DNA of 64,000 nt from Sphingobacterium sp. (GTDB lineage Bacteria > Bacteroidota > Bacteroidia > Sphingobacteriales > Sphingobacteriaceae), in assembly GCA_031277685.1 (NCBI GenBank), contig JAITLV010000126.1, positions 124,001 to 188,000 of the forward strand, read 5' to 3'. Both the position numbers and the translations under genes were made by a program. Shown here piece by piece: positions 34,317 to 42,002 of the stretch (positions within the stretch are counted from its first letter, which is position 1; each line of letters opens with the position of its first letter). The notes under the pieces were generated by a model that was not told the origin of the DNA, did not search any database, and saw only the letters and a program-made list of their open reading frames with translations.

Positions 34317-34343
34317 ATATTAGATTGACAAACAATCTAATAT
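34317..34343. promoter_or_regulatory. Perfect inverted repeat in a divergent promoter region
   Basis: ATATTAGATTG at 34317-34327 and CAATCTAATAT at 34333-34343 around ACAAA, 11-bp perfect arms. It lies 11 bases upstream of the 33953-34306 start and 71 bases upstream of the LytTR gene: an operator candidate for a dimeric regulator. AT-rich arms with no T run make a terminator unlikely. Confidence 0.5.
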
Positions 34344-34413
34344 AAATAATTTTTATTAAATTTACTACTATTGGGTAAAGTAAGGAATCGACAGGCATCT
34401 GTATTTGTAACTA

Positions 34414-35352
34414 ATGGTAAACAGCATTATCACTAACGATAAACCGGTATATAACGACATATTTTTAAGGATCATCTTTTCTCTTTTCGCTGCGCATTTT
34501 ATCGTGGTCTATGGCGATTCAGCGGATATAGGAACCATAATCAGGCACTTCAGCTATTATAATGCACTTATTTCGAGCTTTATTATCGCTTTCCTGGTAC
34601 TTTATTACCTATGGATGATCACCCGCTACCTGGATAAAAAGCTGGACTGGTTCAGTAAGACCAAAGAGCGTATTTTGGCGCAGGTAGTATTGGGCATCCT
34701 CCCTCCTGCTGCAATAGCTGCGGGGCTTGCAGCTTTATACTTTCGCATGTACGGTTATTCCATTGAGGAAACAGCATATTTCTCTGCTGATTTCCCGGTG
34801 ATCATGCTCTTTATCTTTATCGCCAACCTGTATTATTTCATCTATTACATGATCTTTCATTTTTGGCCGGCAAAGGTCAAGCAGGCTCCGGTACCACGCA
34901 TGCATGCGGTGGCTCCAGAATCTACAATTTCTGATGATCCAGGTATTTTGGAAGTATTGGAGCAGCCAGCACCTGCTATTAAGGAATGGCGGGAAATATA
35001 CATTGTCAATACGGCAACCAAAAGTATTCCCGTCAGAGCAACGGAAATCAGTTATTTCTATCGGACGAACGGTTGTAATTTTCTGCGCACTTTCTCCGGT
35101 GAGGACTATGCCATTACCGAGGGGCTTAAAGACATAGAGGCCCAGTTTAATCCCGAACTTTTCTTTCGCATCAACCGGCAGGTGATCGTCAATTTCGAGG
35201 CATGCTCCTATTTCGCTAACGGAGATAGAGAAGGATCTATCATTGTTGAATTGTCGCCCCCTTTAGTTGTTGATAAGGATGCAAAAAATAAAGCTATAGC
35301 GACAGTCAGCGAGGATAGGGTCAGAAGTTTTAAAGCATGGATGGCGAGATAG
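34414..35352 (+). CDS. Membrane-anchored LytTR transcriptional regulator
   Basis: 312 residues. Four membrane helices lie in about the first 150 residues (for example ILAQVVLGILPPAAIAAGLA and FIANLYYFIYYMIF), then a linker of about 45 residues, then a LytTR domain from about residue 205 with SIPVRATEISYFYRTNG and ELFFRINRQVIVNF. One-component regulators of this layout sense the membrane or a ligand and bind DNA directly, without a receiver domain. The gene has its own terminator. Its targets are unknown; the palindrome upstream and the divergent small gene are candidates. Confidence 0.85.
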   Translation: MVNSIITNDKPVYNDIFLRIIFSLFAAHFIVVYGDSADIGTIIRHFSYYNALISSFIIAFLVLYYLWMITRYLDKKLDWFSKTKERILAQVVLGILPPAAIAAGLAALYFRMYGYSIEETAYFSADFPVIMLFIFIANLYYFIYYMIFHFWPAKVKQAPVPRMHAVAPESTISDDPGILEVLEQPAPAIKEWREIYIVNTATKSIPVRATEISYFYRTNGCNFLRTFSGEDYAITEGLKDIEAQFNPELFFRINRQVIVNFEACSYFANGDREGSIIVELSPPLVVDKDAKNKAIATVSEDRVRSFKAWMAR

Positions 35353-35383
35353 CATAATTTGAGGAATGGAAGCATTTCAGCTT

Positions 35384-35412
35384 AAAAAAACTACCTGGAA
35401 AGGTAGTTTTTC
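35384..35412 (+). terminator. Terminator after the LytTR gene
   Basis: AAAAACTACC, loop TGGAAA, GGTAGTTTTT with T-rich tail, 32 bases after the stop codon. Confidence 0.75.
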
Positions 35413-35454
35413 TGTTTTAGTCCTGATAATTGGCTTTGTGCAGTCGGATATCTG

Positions 35455-35988
35455 TTACTTCCAGTTAATTTTAAAATCCCTGAACTCATTACTTTCCTCC
35501 ACGAAATCGAATGAATTAGTGCCGGGTACATGGTATTTTACAGGGAAATTGAAAAGCTTGACCATCTTCACTTCCGGTTCTACGCCCTTAAATATATACT
35601 TACATTTTAATGGGGCATCTCGAAATAATGTTGGACTGATAAATCTTGCATCCTCAGCACCGTAGTAAGCTTTATCAAGCAGATATTCGTTGCCGTTGAG
35701 ATCAAGGATTGAGCTGACACCTGTGGTAAATGCTTCCAGATTCTTTCCGCTATTTTTTATCAATATTTCTATGGTTACCGATTGTGCTTTAATATTACCT
35801 TCGACCTTTGTTACCGAATAATCCAGGTCTCCTTTTCTCGCCGAAACTATCGGTTCATTCATACTTAAAGCCTTTTTTAATTCCACATTTTCCTTTTTTA
35901 TAGCATCGCAACTGGCCTGCGCAAAGGTTCGGTTATTTGCGGTCAGTAGTAATACAGCCGCCGACATGGCAAAGTAAAATCTTTTCAT
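35455..35988 (-). CDS. Secreted protein of unknown function
   Basis: 177 residues from the ATG at 35988, giving a signal peptide MKRFYFAMSAAVLLLTANNR followed by TFAQA. The mature part begins with a short Cys-containing coiled segment (ASCDAIKKENVELKKAL) and continues as a beta-rich domain of about 130 residues, possibly immunoglobulin-like, with KVEGNIKAQSVTIEILIKNS. The upstream extension of the frame has no signal and should be ignored. Function unknown; it converges with the LytTR gene. Confidence 0.6.
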   Translation of the reverse strand: MKRFYFAMSAAVLLLTANNRTFAQASCDAIKKENVELKKALSMNEPIVSARKGDLDYSVTKVEGNIKAQSVTIEILIKNSGKNLEAFTTGVSSILDLNGNEYLLDKAYYGAEDARFISPTLFRDAPLKCKYIFKGVEPEVKMVKLFNFPVKYHVPGTNSFDFVEESNEFRDFKINWK

Positions 35989-36153
35989 ACTGCTTTTTCT
36001 GGTTTGGTTAACGGCCAAATTAATAAAGCATCCTAAGAGTATGTTCCCGTTTGTAGAAATATTAACAATTATACAAATGATGCAGCGTCGTGGAAATAAC
36101 TGGTAGTGCAGCATCATAAAATATAGTTTATGCTTGTTGTCCGCGGTTAGGAA

Positions 36154-36537
36154 TCAGGGCTGTTCAAGCTGCTTTGCTGAGAAATCGAAGATCGTTTTTA
36201 AGGCATCTTTCAACTTCCTGTTTACAAAATAAATGTGCAATACTCCTTTAGGGTCTATAATTCCTTCAACTTCCCTTAGTACATCTTCAGTAAATAAATC
36301 CCTATTATTCATCAAAGCTTTAATAATAAGGTCTACGGTTGTATCCATGATCTGCACTGCAGCAAACATCCCTCCTGCTAGATCTCCATGTTTACTGTCA
36401 TTAGGAAAGGCCAGATAATAGCTGTCTTTCTGATCTACTATAACATCACAAAACGATGTATATGGTATGAGTAGCTCTTTAATCTTTGTCAAATTTCTAT
36501 ACTGCCCTGGTGAGTAATCGTTCTGTCTTTTCGGCAT
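36154..36537 (-). CDS. Unknown cytoplasmic protein
   Basis: 127 residues, no signal peptide. Notable segments are YLAFPNDSKHGDLAGGMFAA and the amphipathic VDLIIKALMNNRDLFTEDVL; the C-terminus is a Lys-rich helix. I do not recognise it. It is followed (on its own strand) by a gap of 165 bases, and its start faces the structured leading-region DNA, so it may mark the junction between cargo and the ssb operon. Confidence 0.45.
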   Translation of the reverse strand: MPKRQNDYSPGQYRNLTKIKELLIPYTSFCDVIVDQKDSYYLAFPNDSKHGDLAGGMFAAVQIMDTTVDLIIKALMNNRDLFTEDVLREVEGIIDPKGVLHIYFVNRKLKDALKTIFDFSAKQLEQP

Positions 36538-36617
36538 AGCTCTTTCCTGTTATCTGAAAGTAATTTAAATTTTTTGGTTCAATTCATAATGTAAAATTAT
36601 GCCGTTCCCTTCGGGCC

Positions 36618-36668
36618 GGGCTTTTCATTCCAAGTCCTCGCAAGCTGTGGGCTTTCCATTGCTATCCC
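36618..36668. repeat. Imperfect 20-base direct repeat in the leading region
   Basis: GGGCTTTTCATTCCAAGTCC at 36618-36637 and GGGCTTTCCATTGCTATCCC at 36649-36668, 15 of 20 bases equal, offset 31 bases (three helical turns). It opens the roughly 540-base stretch 36600-37140 that carries no convincing gene before the first ORF of the ssb operon. Confidence 0.45.
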
Positions 36669-36839
36669 TAACGGAAAATTCCTGTTCCTTCTCTTTTATT
36701 AATTCGTGTTACTGCACTTCTGGTAAATCCAAAAAAATTCCCATAAACCTTGGTCTCATTCCTCTTACTGCTTCCCGTTTTGTCTCCGCATCATGATGCC
36801 GGAGGCTGTTTCCGTTGTTCAGGTGCCAAGGTCGTTACA

Positions 36840-36944
36840 GCGGACTGTCCGGGGAAAAGGTCATGCAAATTTTGAAAAATAAATCTCCAACCTCCCTACA
36901 GTCGGATAGTATTTTTTTTTCAAAAACCTTGTCCCCGGGTCCGC
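36840..36944 (+). promoter_or_regulatory. Large structured hairpin upstream of the ssb operon
   Basis: An outer stem pairs GCGGACTGTCCGGGGAAAAG (36840-36859) with CTTGTCCCCGGGTCCGC (36928-36944), with a small bulge. An inner stem pairs TTTTGAAAAATA (36870-36881) with TATTTTT...CAAAA (36909-36925). About 105 bases in all, with a loop of about 27. In either strand this would form a long, nearly continuous duplex with no gene inside. Possible roles: a single-stranded-DNA promoter active after conjugative entry, a structured 5' leader, or a protein-binding site. Confidence 0.55.
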
Positions 36945-37140
36945 CTTCTCGCCTCTTGCACATGAAACGAAATCAGCATACTCCGGCTCATTACACGGAT
37001 AAAAAAAAATGTCAGCACTAAGATCCATATCGACCAAGGCTTATAAAAAGGAAACGAAACAGCACCTCCTCTCAATGCCGGATAAATCAAATCAAAAGAT
37101 CGGAAGCGACATAAAAGTTCACCACCAAAATACAAATCAA

Positions 37141-37380
37141 ATGGAAATCCCAAATCAAATTTCAGCGATCGCACAGATCATTAAGCAGGACTGGAAAAAG
37201 CCATACTTCGGCGCCCTTCCTTACCTCAATGCAATGTCTGCACTTGACAATATCAGTGATATGTATTATCAGGATAGTGCAAAAAATATCATCCGGTATT
37301 TTCTTTCAAACGCATCCACATGGCGGGGCGAAACCGCAAGGGCTGTGAAAGCCAGGCTAAACAATCTCCTTAAAAACTAA
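37141..37380 (+). CDS. Small conserved ICE protein, first gene of the ssb operon
   Basis: 79 residues from the ATG at 37141; an upstream extension to 37009 is rich in Lys/Ser and runs through the structured region, so the shorter start is preferred. The core IAQIIKQDWKKPYFGALPYL followed by NAMSALDNISDMYYQDSAKN is a compact helical module found on Bacteroidota mobile elements; no function is known. It lies 32 bases upstream of ssb. The gene placement after the hairpin suggests early expression in the recipient. Confidence 0.65.
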   Translation: MEIPNQISAIAQIIKQDWKKPYFGALPYLNAMSALDNISDMYYQDSAKNIIRYFLSNASTWRGETARAVKARLNNLLKN

Positions 37381-37412
37381 ACAACCAATTCCCAATCCTA
37401 AAACTAAATATC

Positions 37413-37790
37413 ATGCAACATCTAACAGGAAGAGTAACCAAAGACGCACAGGTAAAGACTTTTGAAAGTGGCCGTAGTGTTGTCAATTTTAATGTGGTTC
37501 AAAACCGCTATTACAAAAACAAAGAAGGCAAACGGATCGAGCAAGCCGAATATTTCCAATGCTCATTTTGGCGGACAGCTAAAGTTGCGCCCTACATCAC
37601 CAAAGGACAGATCATAGAACTATTCGGAGAAACAAGCGCAGACGTATTTACTGATAGAGAAGGGAAACAACGCCCTGTAATGCGCCTTAAAGTAGATCAA
37701 ATCGTCTTCCATTCCGCCAGTAGAAAAGAGGGAGACAACAGCACAGAGCCAGTAACAGAAAATGCAGATTCCGAGCATTTGCCTTTTTAA
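37413..37790 (+). CDS. ssb: Single-stranded DNA-binding protein (element-encoded SSB)
   Basis: 125 residues with one OB-fold. Typical features: MQHLTGRVTKDAQVK at the start, VVNFNVVQNRYYKNKEGKRI and YFQCSFWRTAKVAPYITKGQ in the middle, and an acidic tail ending DSEHLPF, comparable to the DDIPF tip that recruits partner proteins. SSB coats the incoming T-strand and is a standard leading-region gene of conjugative elements, needed when DNA enters the recipient as a single strand. The ATG at 37413 follows an AT-rich spacer. Confidence 0.92.
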   Translation: MQHLTGRVTKDAQVKTFESGRSVVNFNVVQNRYYKNKEGKRIEQAEYFQCSFWRTAKVAPYITKGQIIELFGETSADVFTDREGKQRPVMRLKVDQIVFHSASRKEGDNSTEPVTENADSEHLPF

Positions 37791-37815
37791 TCCATACCAT
37801 AAAATCAGAAATGTT

Positions 37816-38301
37816 ATGAAATACTTTAAAGACTGTACCACACTTGAAGAAGTAAAATCGCTTTATAAAAAACTTGCATTGCAACACCACCCCGACCACG
37901 GCGGAGATACCGAGATAATGAAAGCGATAAACGTGGAATATGCTTTTGCCACTGCAAAAATCGTTGCAGGCGCAAAGATGAGTGCGGAAGAAACAGAAAA
38001 GGAAATGCATTTTTCCGAGGAATACCGCAAAATCATAGAACAGATTATCCACCTGCCCGGAATTACTATTGAACTGGTCGGCTTGTGGATATGGGTAACA
38101 GGCAATACAAAACCAGTATCCAAAGAGTTAAAGGCAGCCAAACTTTTCTATGCCTCCATGAAGAAAGCATGGTATTACCGTAGTGAATACCTGAAAGCCA
38201 AACGAGGCAGTAAAAAAAGTCTTGATGAAATCCGGGACAAATTCGGTAGCGAAGTAGTAAAAAACAAAGACCGCTATAAAGCTATACCCACATTTAAATA
38301 A
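37816..38301 (+). CDS. J-domain protein with C-terminal extension
   Basis: 161 residues from the ATG at 37816. The J domain occupies about the first 60 residues, with the HPD motif in LALQHHPDHGGDTEIMKAIN. The HPD tripeptide is what stimulates Hsp70 ATPase. The remaining 100 residues contain a hydrophobic GITIELVGLWIWVTG stretch and a basic Lys/Arg-rich tail, without a known fold. In the same operon a second J-domain gene follows, so the element may recruit host DnaK for its own complex, such as relaxosome or replication remodelling. The frame extends upstream into ssb but that start is unlikely. Confidence 0.82.
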   Translation: MKYFKDCTTLEEVKSLYKKLALQHHPDHGGDTEIMKAINVEYAFATAKIVAGAKMSAEETEKEMHFSEEYRKIIEQIIHLPGITIELVGLWIWVTGNTKPVSKELKAAKLFYASMKKAWYYRSEYLKAKRGSKKSLDEIRDKFGSEVVKNKDRYKAIPTFK

Positions 38302-38330
38302 TCATTATCCACCATTAAAATTATAAAACT

Positions 38331-38573
38331 ATGCTTCCAGTTATAAGAATATCAGAGGCGTTAAGCCTTCCTGATAACGACCAATGGCAATTCCGCTTTG
38401 AGGTGGAAAGCGAAACATCGGATCGTGTTTACATCATTGCTCAAAATAAGAAAAGAAAACATTGGGGCTGCTCCTGCCCAGGTTGGAAACGATTCAAGCA
38501 ATGTAAACACCTACAGGCTTTGAACATACCGGGTAAAGAACAGCCCTATGAAGTAAACATAATAAAAGACTAA
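38331..38573 (+). CDS. Small SWIM zinc-finger protein
   Basis: 80 residues. The SWIM-type pattern C-x-C then eight residues then C-x-H is present as CSCPGWKRFKQCKHL at about residues 47-61, preceded by a beta sheet-like VESETSDRVYIIAQNKKRK. SWIM domains bind DNA or proteins. It lies between the two J-domain genes and overlaps nothing, but spacing (29 bases before, 4 after) shows one operon. A nucleic-acid-related role in the leading region fits. Confidence 0.75.
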   Translation: MLPVIRISEALSLPDNDQWQFRFEVESETSDRVYIIAQNKKRKHWGCSCPGWKRFKQCKHLQALNIPGKEQPYEVNIIKD

Positions 38574-38577
38574 TGCT

Positions 38578-38889
38578 ATGGCAAAAAAAGGATTTTTGGA
38601 TGGCTATAAAACTTATGATACAAGTAATGGCTATGGTAACGCCAAGAAATGGCGGAGTGCATTTAACGAACGGTTCAGTAAAGACAAAGCCGACGCCATT
38701 TTAAGAGACGGGCAGCAAACCCCTTATCAAATATTAGGGGTTCCGCCAACAGCTACCGCAACGGAAATTAAAAAGGCGTTTCGAAAACTGATCGCCCAAT
38801 GGCACCCGGATTTTAATCAACACCGTATCGAGGAAGCCGAGGAAATGAGCAAAAAAATAATTGCTGCTTACTCACTGCTCAGCAAATAA
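38578..38889 (+). CDS. Second J-domain protein
   Basis: 103 residues. The J domain is at the C-terminal half, TPYQILGVPPTATATEIKKA then FRKLIAQWHPDFNQHRIEEA, with an intact HPD. The N-terminal 40 residues are basic and Gly/Tyr-rich (GYKTYDTSNGYGNAKKW). Unlike the first J-domain protein of the operon, the domain is C-terminal, so the two are not simple duplicates. It follows the SWIM gene by 4 bases. Confidence 0.85.
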   Translation: MAKKGFLDGYKTYDTSNGYGNAKKWRSAFNERFSKDKADAILRDGQQTPYQILGVPPTATATEIKKAFRKLIAQWHPDFNQHRIEEAEEMSKKIIAAYSLLSK

Positions 38890-38907
38890 ATTTTAAACAA
38901 TTAAAAC

Positions 38908-38936
38908 GGTTACGCAGCCGAACAAAGGGCGTAAAT
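38908..38936. repeat. Intergenic repeat copy 1
   Basis: 29 bases containing CGCAGCCGAACAAAGGGCG, lying between a stop codon and the next gene. It closely matches the copy at 41474-41502. Small inverted CGC/GCG ends are present. Confidence 0.45.
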
Positions 38937-38941
38937 CAGAA

Positions 38942-39379
38942 ATGGAATTTTTAAATAAAAAAGCAACTATAGTTTTTGGAGAACTTTTAAACCGGCTTGA
39001 TGAAGGTTATTTAAAAATAGAAAATGACCCTTATTTACCATTAGTCATGGAAAATATTGGTTGGGATATCGGGACACCGTGGGGTACGGCTGATCAATAT
39101 AGTTTGTGCCAATATTACATACAAAATTGTGATCTAATGCAAGCCCCTGAAATGTGTTTTATAGTTATAGATCAACGAGGCGATTTTAAAGCCGATTACG
39201 ACAAATTAAAAATAATAGCCTCAATGTTTCAAAGGGCGAACCTTGAAATCTATCAAGAGAGCGCCATAGTAGAAAATTCAAAGTTGACGAAGTTTCGACG
39301 CAAGCAGCAAAAGCAACATACTGAATTTGCCAATAACTGGCTGATCAATATCCGGGAACAAGGATTTTTAAATAAATAA
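38942..39379 (+). CDS. Hypothetical protein of the ssb operon
   Basis: 145 residues, soluble, neutral. The pattern EFLNKKATIVFGELLNRLDE followed by QYSLCQYYIQNCDLM suggests an alpha/beta fold; the C-terminus is Lys/Gln-rich. I do not recognise a family. It is 2 bases upstream of the 70-residue gene, and the two could be a coupled pair. Confidence 0.5.
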   Translation: MEFLNKKATIVFGELLNRLDEGYLKIENDPYLPLVMENIGWDIGTPWGTADQYSLCQYYIQNCDLMQAPEMCFIVIDQRGDFKADYDKLKIIASMFQRANLEIYQESAIVENSKLTKFRRKQQKQHTEFANNWLINIREQGFLNK

Positions 39380-39381
39380 TT

Positions 39382-39594
39382 ATGGAAAGAAAATTCAATT
39401 TTCAGATAAACTCTGATAAATACAGGTATTGGGAAGATGTACCAGTGATCAGTACAGTTTTGCCTGACCGGTTCAGCGCCGTATTGATCGCCAGAAATGC
39501 CGCTAAGCTTTTCAAAGCTGATGTAAGAATGAGCGAGGGAAAAGAAGCAATGAAAACCAGTGGTTCGTACTTCTTCTTTCGGGAACAAGATTAA
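39382..39594 (+). CDS. Hypothetical small protein of the ssb operon
   Basis: 70 residues, with an N-terminal MERKFNFQINSDKYRYWED and a C-terminal GSYFFFREQD. No known motif, no signal peptide. It precedes a perfect palindrome and the parB-like gene. It might be a small antirestriction or regulatory protein in the leading region, a guess based only on location. Confidence 0.45.
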   Translation: MERKFNFQINSDKYRYWEDVPVISTVLPDRFSAVLIARNAAKLFKADVRMSEGKEAMKTSGSYFFFREQD

Positions 39595-39596
39595 TA

Positions 39597-39625
39597 ATCA
39601 GCTGTACCCGAGTGGTACAGCTGAT
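39597..39625. promoter_or_regulatory. Perfect inverted repeat just before the parB-like gene
   Basis: ATCAGCTGTACC at 39597-39608 and GGTACAGCTGAT at 39614-39625 around CGAGT, 12-bp perfect arms, starting 3 bases after the previous stop codon. No T run follows on the plus strand. Candidate parS-like or operator site for the parB-like protein; alternatively an mRNA processing hairpin. Confidence 0.5.
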
Positions 39626-39662
39626 CTTAAAAAATTATGGACAACTTTTAAAAATTAGACTT

Positions 39663-41465
39663 ATGACAACGATAGCAAAACGACCTATAAAAACACAGGG
39701 AAAAACCAATAATAAAACCCTTGCAAAATATGATATTCAATTTTTGGATATTGAGGGGACTTTTTTACATATCCCTCTTTCAAAAATTGATTTAAGCCCC
39801 CTGAACTATAGGGAAACCTTTGACGAACAGCTACTCAATGAATTTGCCGAAAGCCTTAAACCCTATGGCGTAATTTCTCCGGTAACAGTACGCAAAAAAC
39901 CAAACGGAAAGTTTGAACTCGTCGTTGGAGAGCGCAGGTACAGGGCAGCGAAAATAGCTGCATTAAAATCTATTCCTGCAATAGTAAAAATGCTTAGCGA
40001 TGAACAGGTAAATGAAATTATGCTGTTGGAAAACCTGCAACGTGAAAACCCGCATCCGCTTTACGAAGCACAGGCAATAGCAAGGATGCAAAAGAAAGGA
40101 AAGACAATAGAACAGATTTGTCTGCGGCTTGGCAAATCGAAAACATTTGTTTATGCACGTTTAAAATGGGCAGAGCTGATACTGCCAATACAGAAGATGT
40201 TTTTGGTAGATAAAATTTCCATTAAAGACGTTACGGCATTGTCCCTTTTAGAAACAAATTCGCAACAGGAATTTTTTGATAAACATTGCACAGACTGGGA
40301 AAAGAAAAACTTTGACTTCGATAGGATCAGAAACGCGATTTCAAGATTTAAATATGACCTTAAAAATGCCAGCTTCGACACTAAAGATAAAAACCTTATA
40401 CCCGATGCTGGCGCATGTACCCGTTGCCCCTTTAATTCGGCAACGATCAAAAGCCTTTTTCCTGAACTCGCCAAAGATGCCGTATGCAGCCATAAAGTTT
40501 GTTATCAGGCCAAATGTTTAAAACACCTCGAAAATGGATTCCTTAACCTGCTAGCGGAACATCAGCCTGTCGCAATACTCACTACCGGTAATTTTTCAAA
40601 GGAAAGTCAAATGCTTATTGATTCTATTCCCGAATTAAATGCGTTACCGGAATTGAACTATCATGATGTAAATGTCTTGGAAGCGCCTGCCATTCCTGAT
40701 AAGGAGGATTACGAAGATTATGACACAGGCGAAGTTGACGAACAGGAGTATAAGGAGGCTTTCCAAGAATATGAAAATGATCTTGCGGAATATAATTTAG
40801 CGATCAACTCTGAAAAAGTTCAAAAGGGACTGGCCGTAATAAGGGAAAATGTAATCATAGTCTATTTTGATAAGGAGAAGAAAAAAAACTTTGGAGCAGT
40901 CGTTACGGCAAAGGAAGTGCAGCAGGCAATAAAAGAAGGCAATGCAACACCCGAACTTTTGCAAAAAGAGATTGAACGGATCGAAGCAAGGGAGAAAAGG
41001 GCAAAGGAAATTGATCTCCATAGGATACAAAAACAGGTGCATGTAACCTACACGGAGCTGTTAAAAAGCGAAAGCTATAACCCTGTCCTTACCCCTACTG
41101 ATTTAATTGCTGCCCGGCTACTGATCTTCCAGTCTCTGGATTGGAGTGCTAGAAATACTGTTGTCAATAAGTTGTTCACAGATATTGACACCTGCAACTC
41201 CGGCCAACTTTTTACAGCACTTGCAGACCTAAGCGATTCGGGTTTTGCTTTTCTGATCCGGATGGTTTTATGTGGCCGCAGTTCCAGCAGTTCCCCCGAC
41301 TTTATTGATGGTAAATGTCTCTATAAAATCGCCGATGCTTCGGGCTTCGATATAAATACCATTGAAGCAGAAAATAAGAAGCTTGCAGATAAAAGAGAAG
41401 ATAGCGTTAACGGTAGGATCGCCGAACTCAAAAGGAAGATCGAAAAATTACAACCACAGGATTAA
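39663..41465 (+). CDS. ParB/Spo0J-family nucleoprotein
   Basis: 600 residues from the ATG at 39663. The ParB nuclease-like domain is at about 25-120, with FELVVGERRYRAAKIAALKS and EIMLLENLQRENPHPLYEA. A helix-turn-helix follows (IEQICLRLGKSKTFVYARL), then a Cys-rich region at about 250-300 (GACTRCPFNSA, SHKVCYQAK), possibly a zinc site, and a long acidic and helical C-terminus. Typical ParB proteins are 280-350 residues, so this is an extended version. No ParA ATPase is adjacent, unusual for partition but common on Bacteroidota ICEs. Likely role: binding element DNA, perhaps at the palindrome just upstream. Confidence 0.85.
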   Translation: MTTIAKRPIKTQGKTNNKTLAKYDIQFLDIEGTFLHIPLSKIDLSPLNYRETFDEQLLNEFAESLKPYGVISPVTVRKKPNGKFELVVGERRYRAAKIAALKSIPAIVKMLSDEQVNEIMLLENLQRENPHPLYEAQAIARMQKKGKTIEQICLRLGKSKTFVYARLKWAELILPIQKMFLVDKISIKDVTALSLLETNSQQEFFDKHCTDWEKKNFDFDRIRNAISRFKYDLKNASFDTKDKNLIPDAGACTRCPFNSATIKSLFPELAKDAVCSHKVCYQAKCLKHLENGFLNLLAEHQPVAILTTGNFSKESQMLIDSIPELNALPELNYHDVNVLEAPAIPDKEDYEDYDTGEVDEQEYKEAFQEYENDLAEYNLAINSEKVQKGLAVIRENVIIVYFDKEKKKNFGAVVTAKEVQQAIKEGNATPELLQKEIERIEAREKRAKEIDLHRIQKQVHVTYTELLKSESYNPVLTPTDLIAARLLIFQSLDWSARNTVVNKLFTDIDTCNSGQLFTALADLSDSGFAFLIRMVLCGRSSSSSPDFIDGKCLYKIADASGFDINTIEAENKKLADKREDSVNGRIAELKRKIEKLQPQD

Positions 41466-41473
41466 TATTAACC

Positions 41474-41502
41474 GGGGGCGCAGCCGGACAAGGGGCGCAA
41501 AT
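41474..41502. repeat. Intergenic repeat copy 2
   Basis: 29 bases with CGCAGCCGGACAAGGGGCG, about 80 percent equal to the copy at 38908-38936, again right after a stop codon and shortly before the next start codon of the same operon. Confidence 0.45.
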
Positions 41503-41523
41503 TTTAATCTTAATACCAAAGTT

Positions 41524-41970
41524 ATGAAACCGAAATTCAAATATAGTATTGAACCCCTTTTGCATGGCATTGAATATCCTAAAGGAAAGATTGAACATGT
41601 GATTTTTGCACAGAAAGTAGCAAGGCATGAAGGAATGGATCGTTTCAACCGCCTTGCCCAGGTTAGATTTGAAGACCCACAGATTAATAAGGCTTTCCCT
41701 GGTGGTGTCCCTTTGGATGAAACACTCTTGATTGGTTTAGATAACTATAAGGATGTCAAATTACATCTTTGTATAAGAAGTAAACAAAGTACCTGCAAAA
41801 TTGCCAGTGGTAATTCATCAAGTCGAAAAATTATAATTGACGATACCTACAGAAATGTTATCTTACTAAAAAAGCTATCAAACAAACAGATAGCAGAAAT
41901 CTTTAACTTTGTATGGGACAATTTGGAATTGATACAACCCAATCCCAAACGGATCGAAGATGATTTTTAA
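41524..41970 (+). CDS. Hypothetical protein of the ssb operon
   Basis: 148 residues from the ATG at 41524; the frame extends upstream over the repeat and into parB, but that start is unlikely. Soluble, basic at the C-terminus, with EPLLHGIEYPKGKIEHVIFA and a final KQIAEIFNFVWDNLELIQPN helix. I do not recognise a family. It belongs to the same operon as parB, 58 bases after its stop. Confidence 0.5.
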   Translation: MKPKFKYSIEPLLHGIEYPKGKIEHVIFAQKVARHEGMDRFNRLAQVRFEDPQINKAFPGGVPLDETLLIGLDNYKDVKLHLCIRSKQSTCKIASGNSSSRKIIIDDTYRNVILLKKLSNKQIAEIFNFVWDNLELIQPNPKRIEDDF

Positions 41971-42002
41971 ATTAGTTTACCTTTTGTTTAAATGAAATAG
42001 TT

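Noticed and set aside
37009..37140. Longer N-terminus for the first gene of the ssb operon
   Set aside because: The added residues are basic, low in hydrophobic core and run through the non-coding structured region; the conserved core begins at the ATG at 37141.
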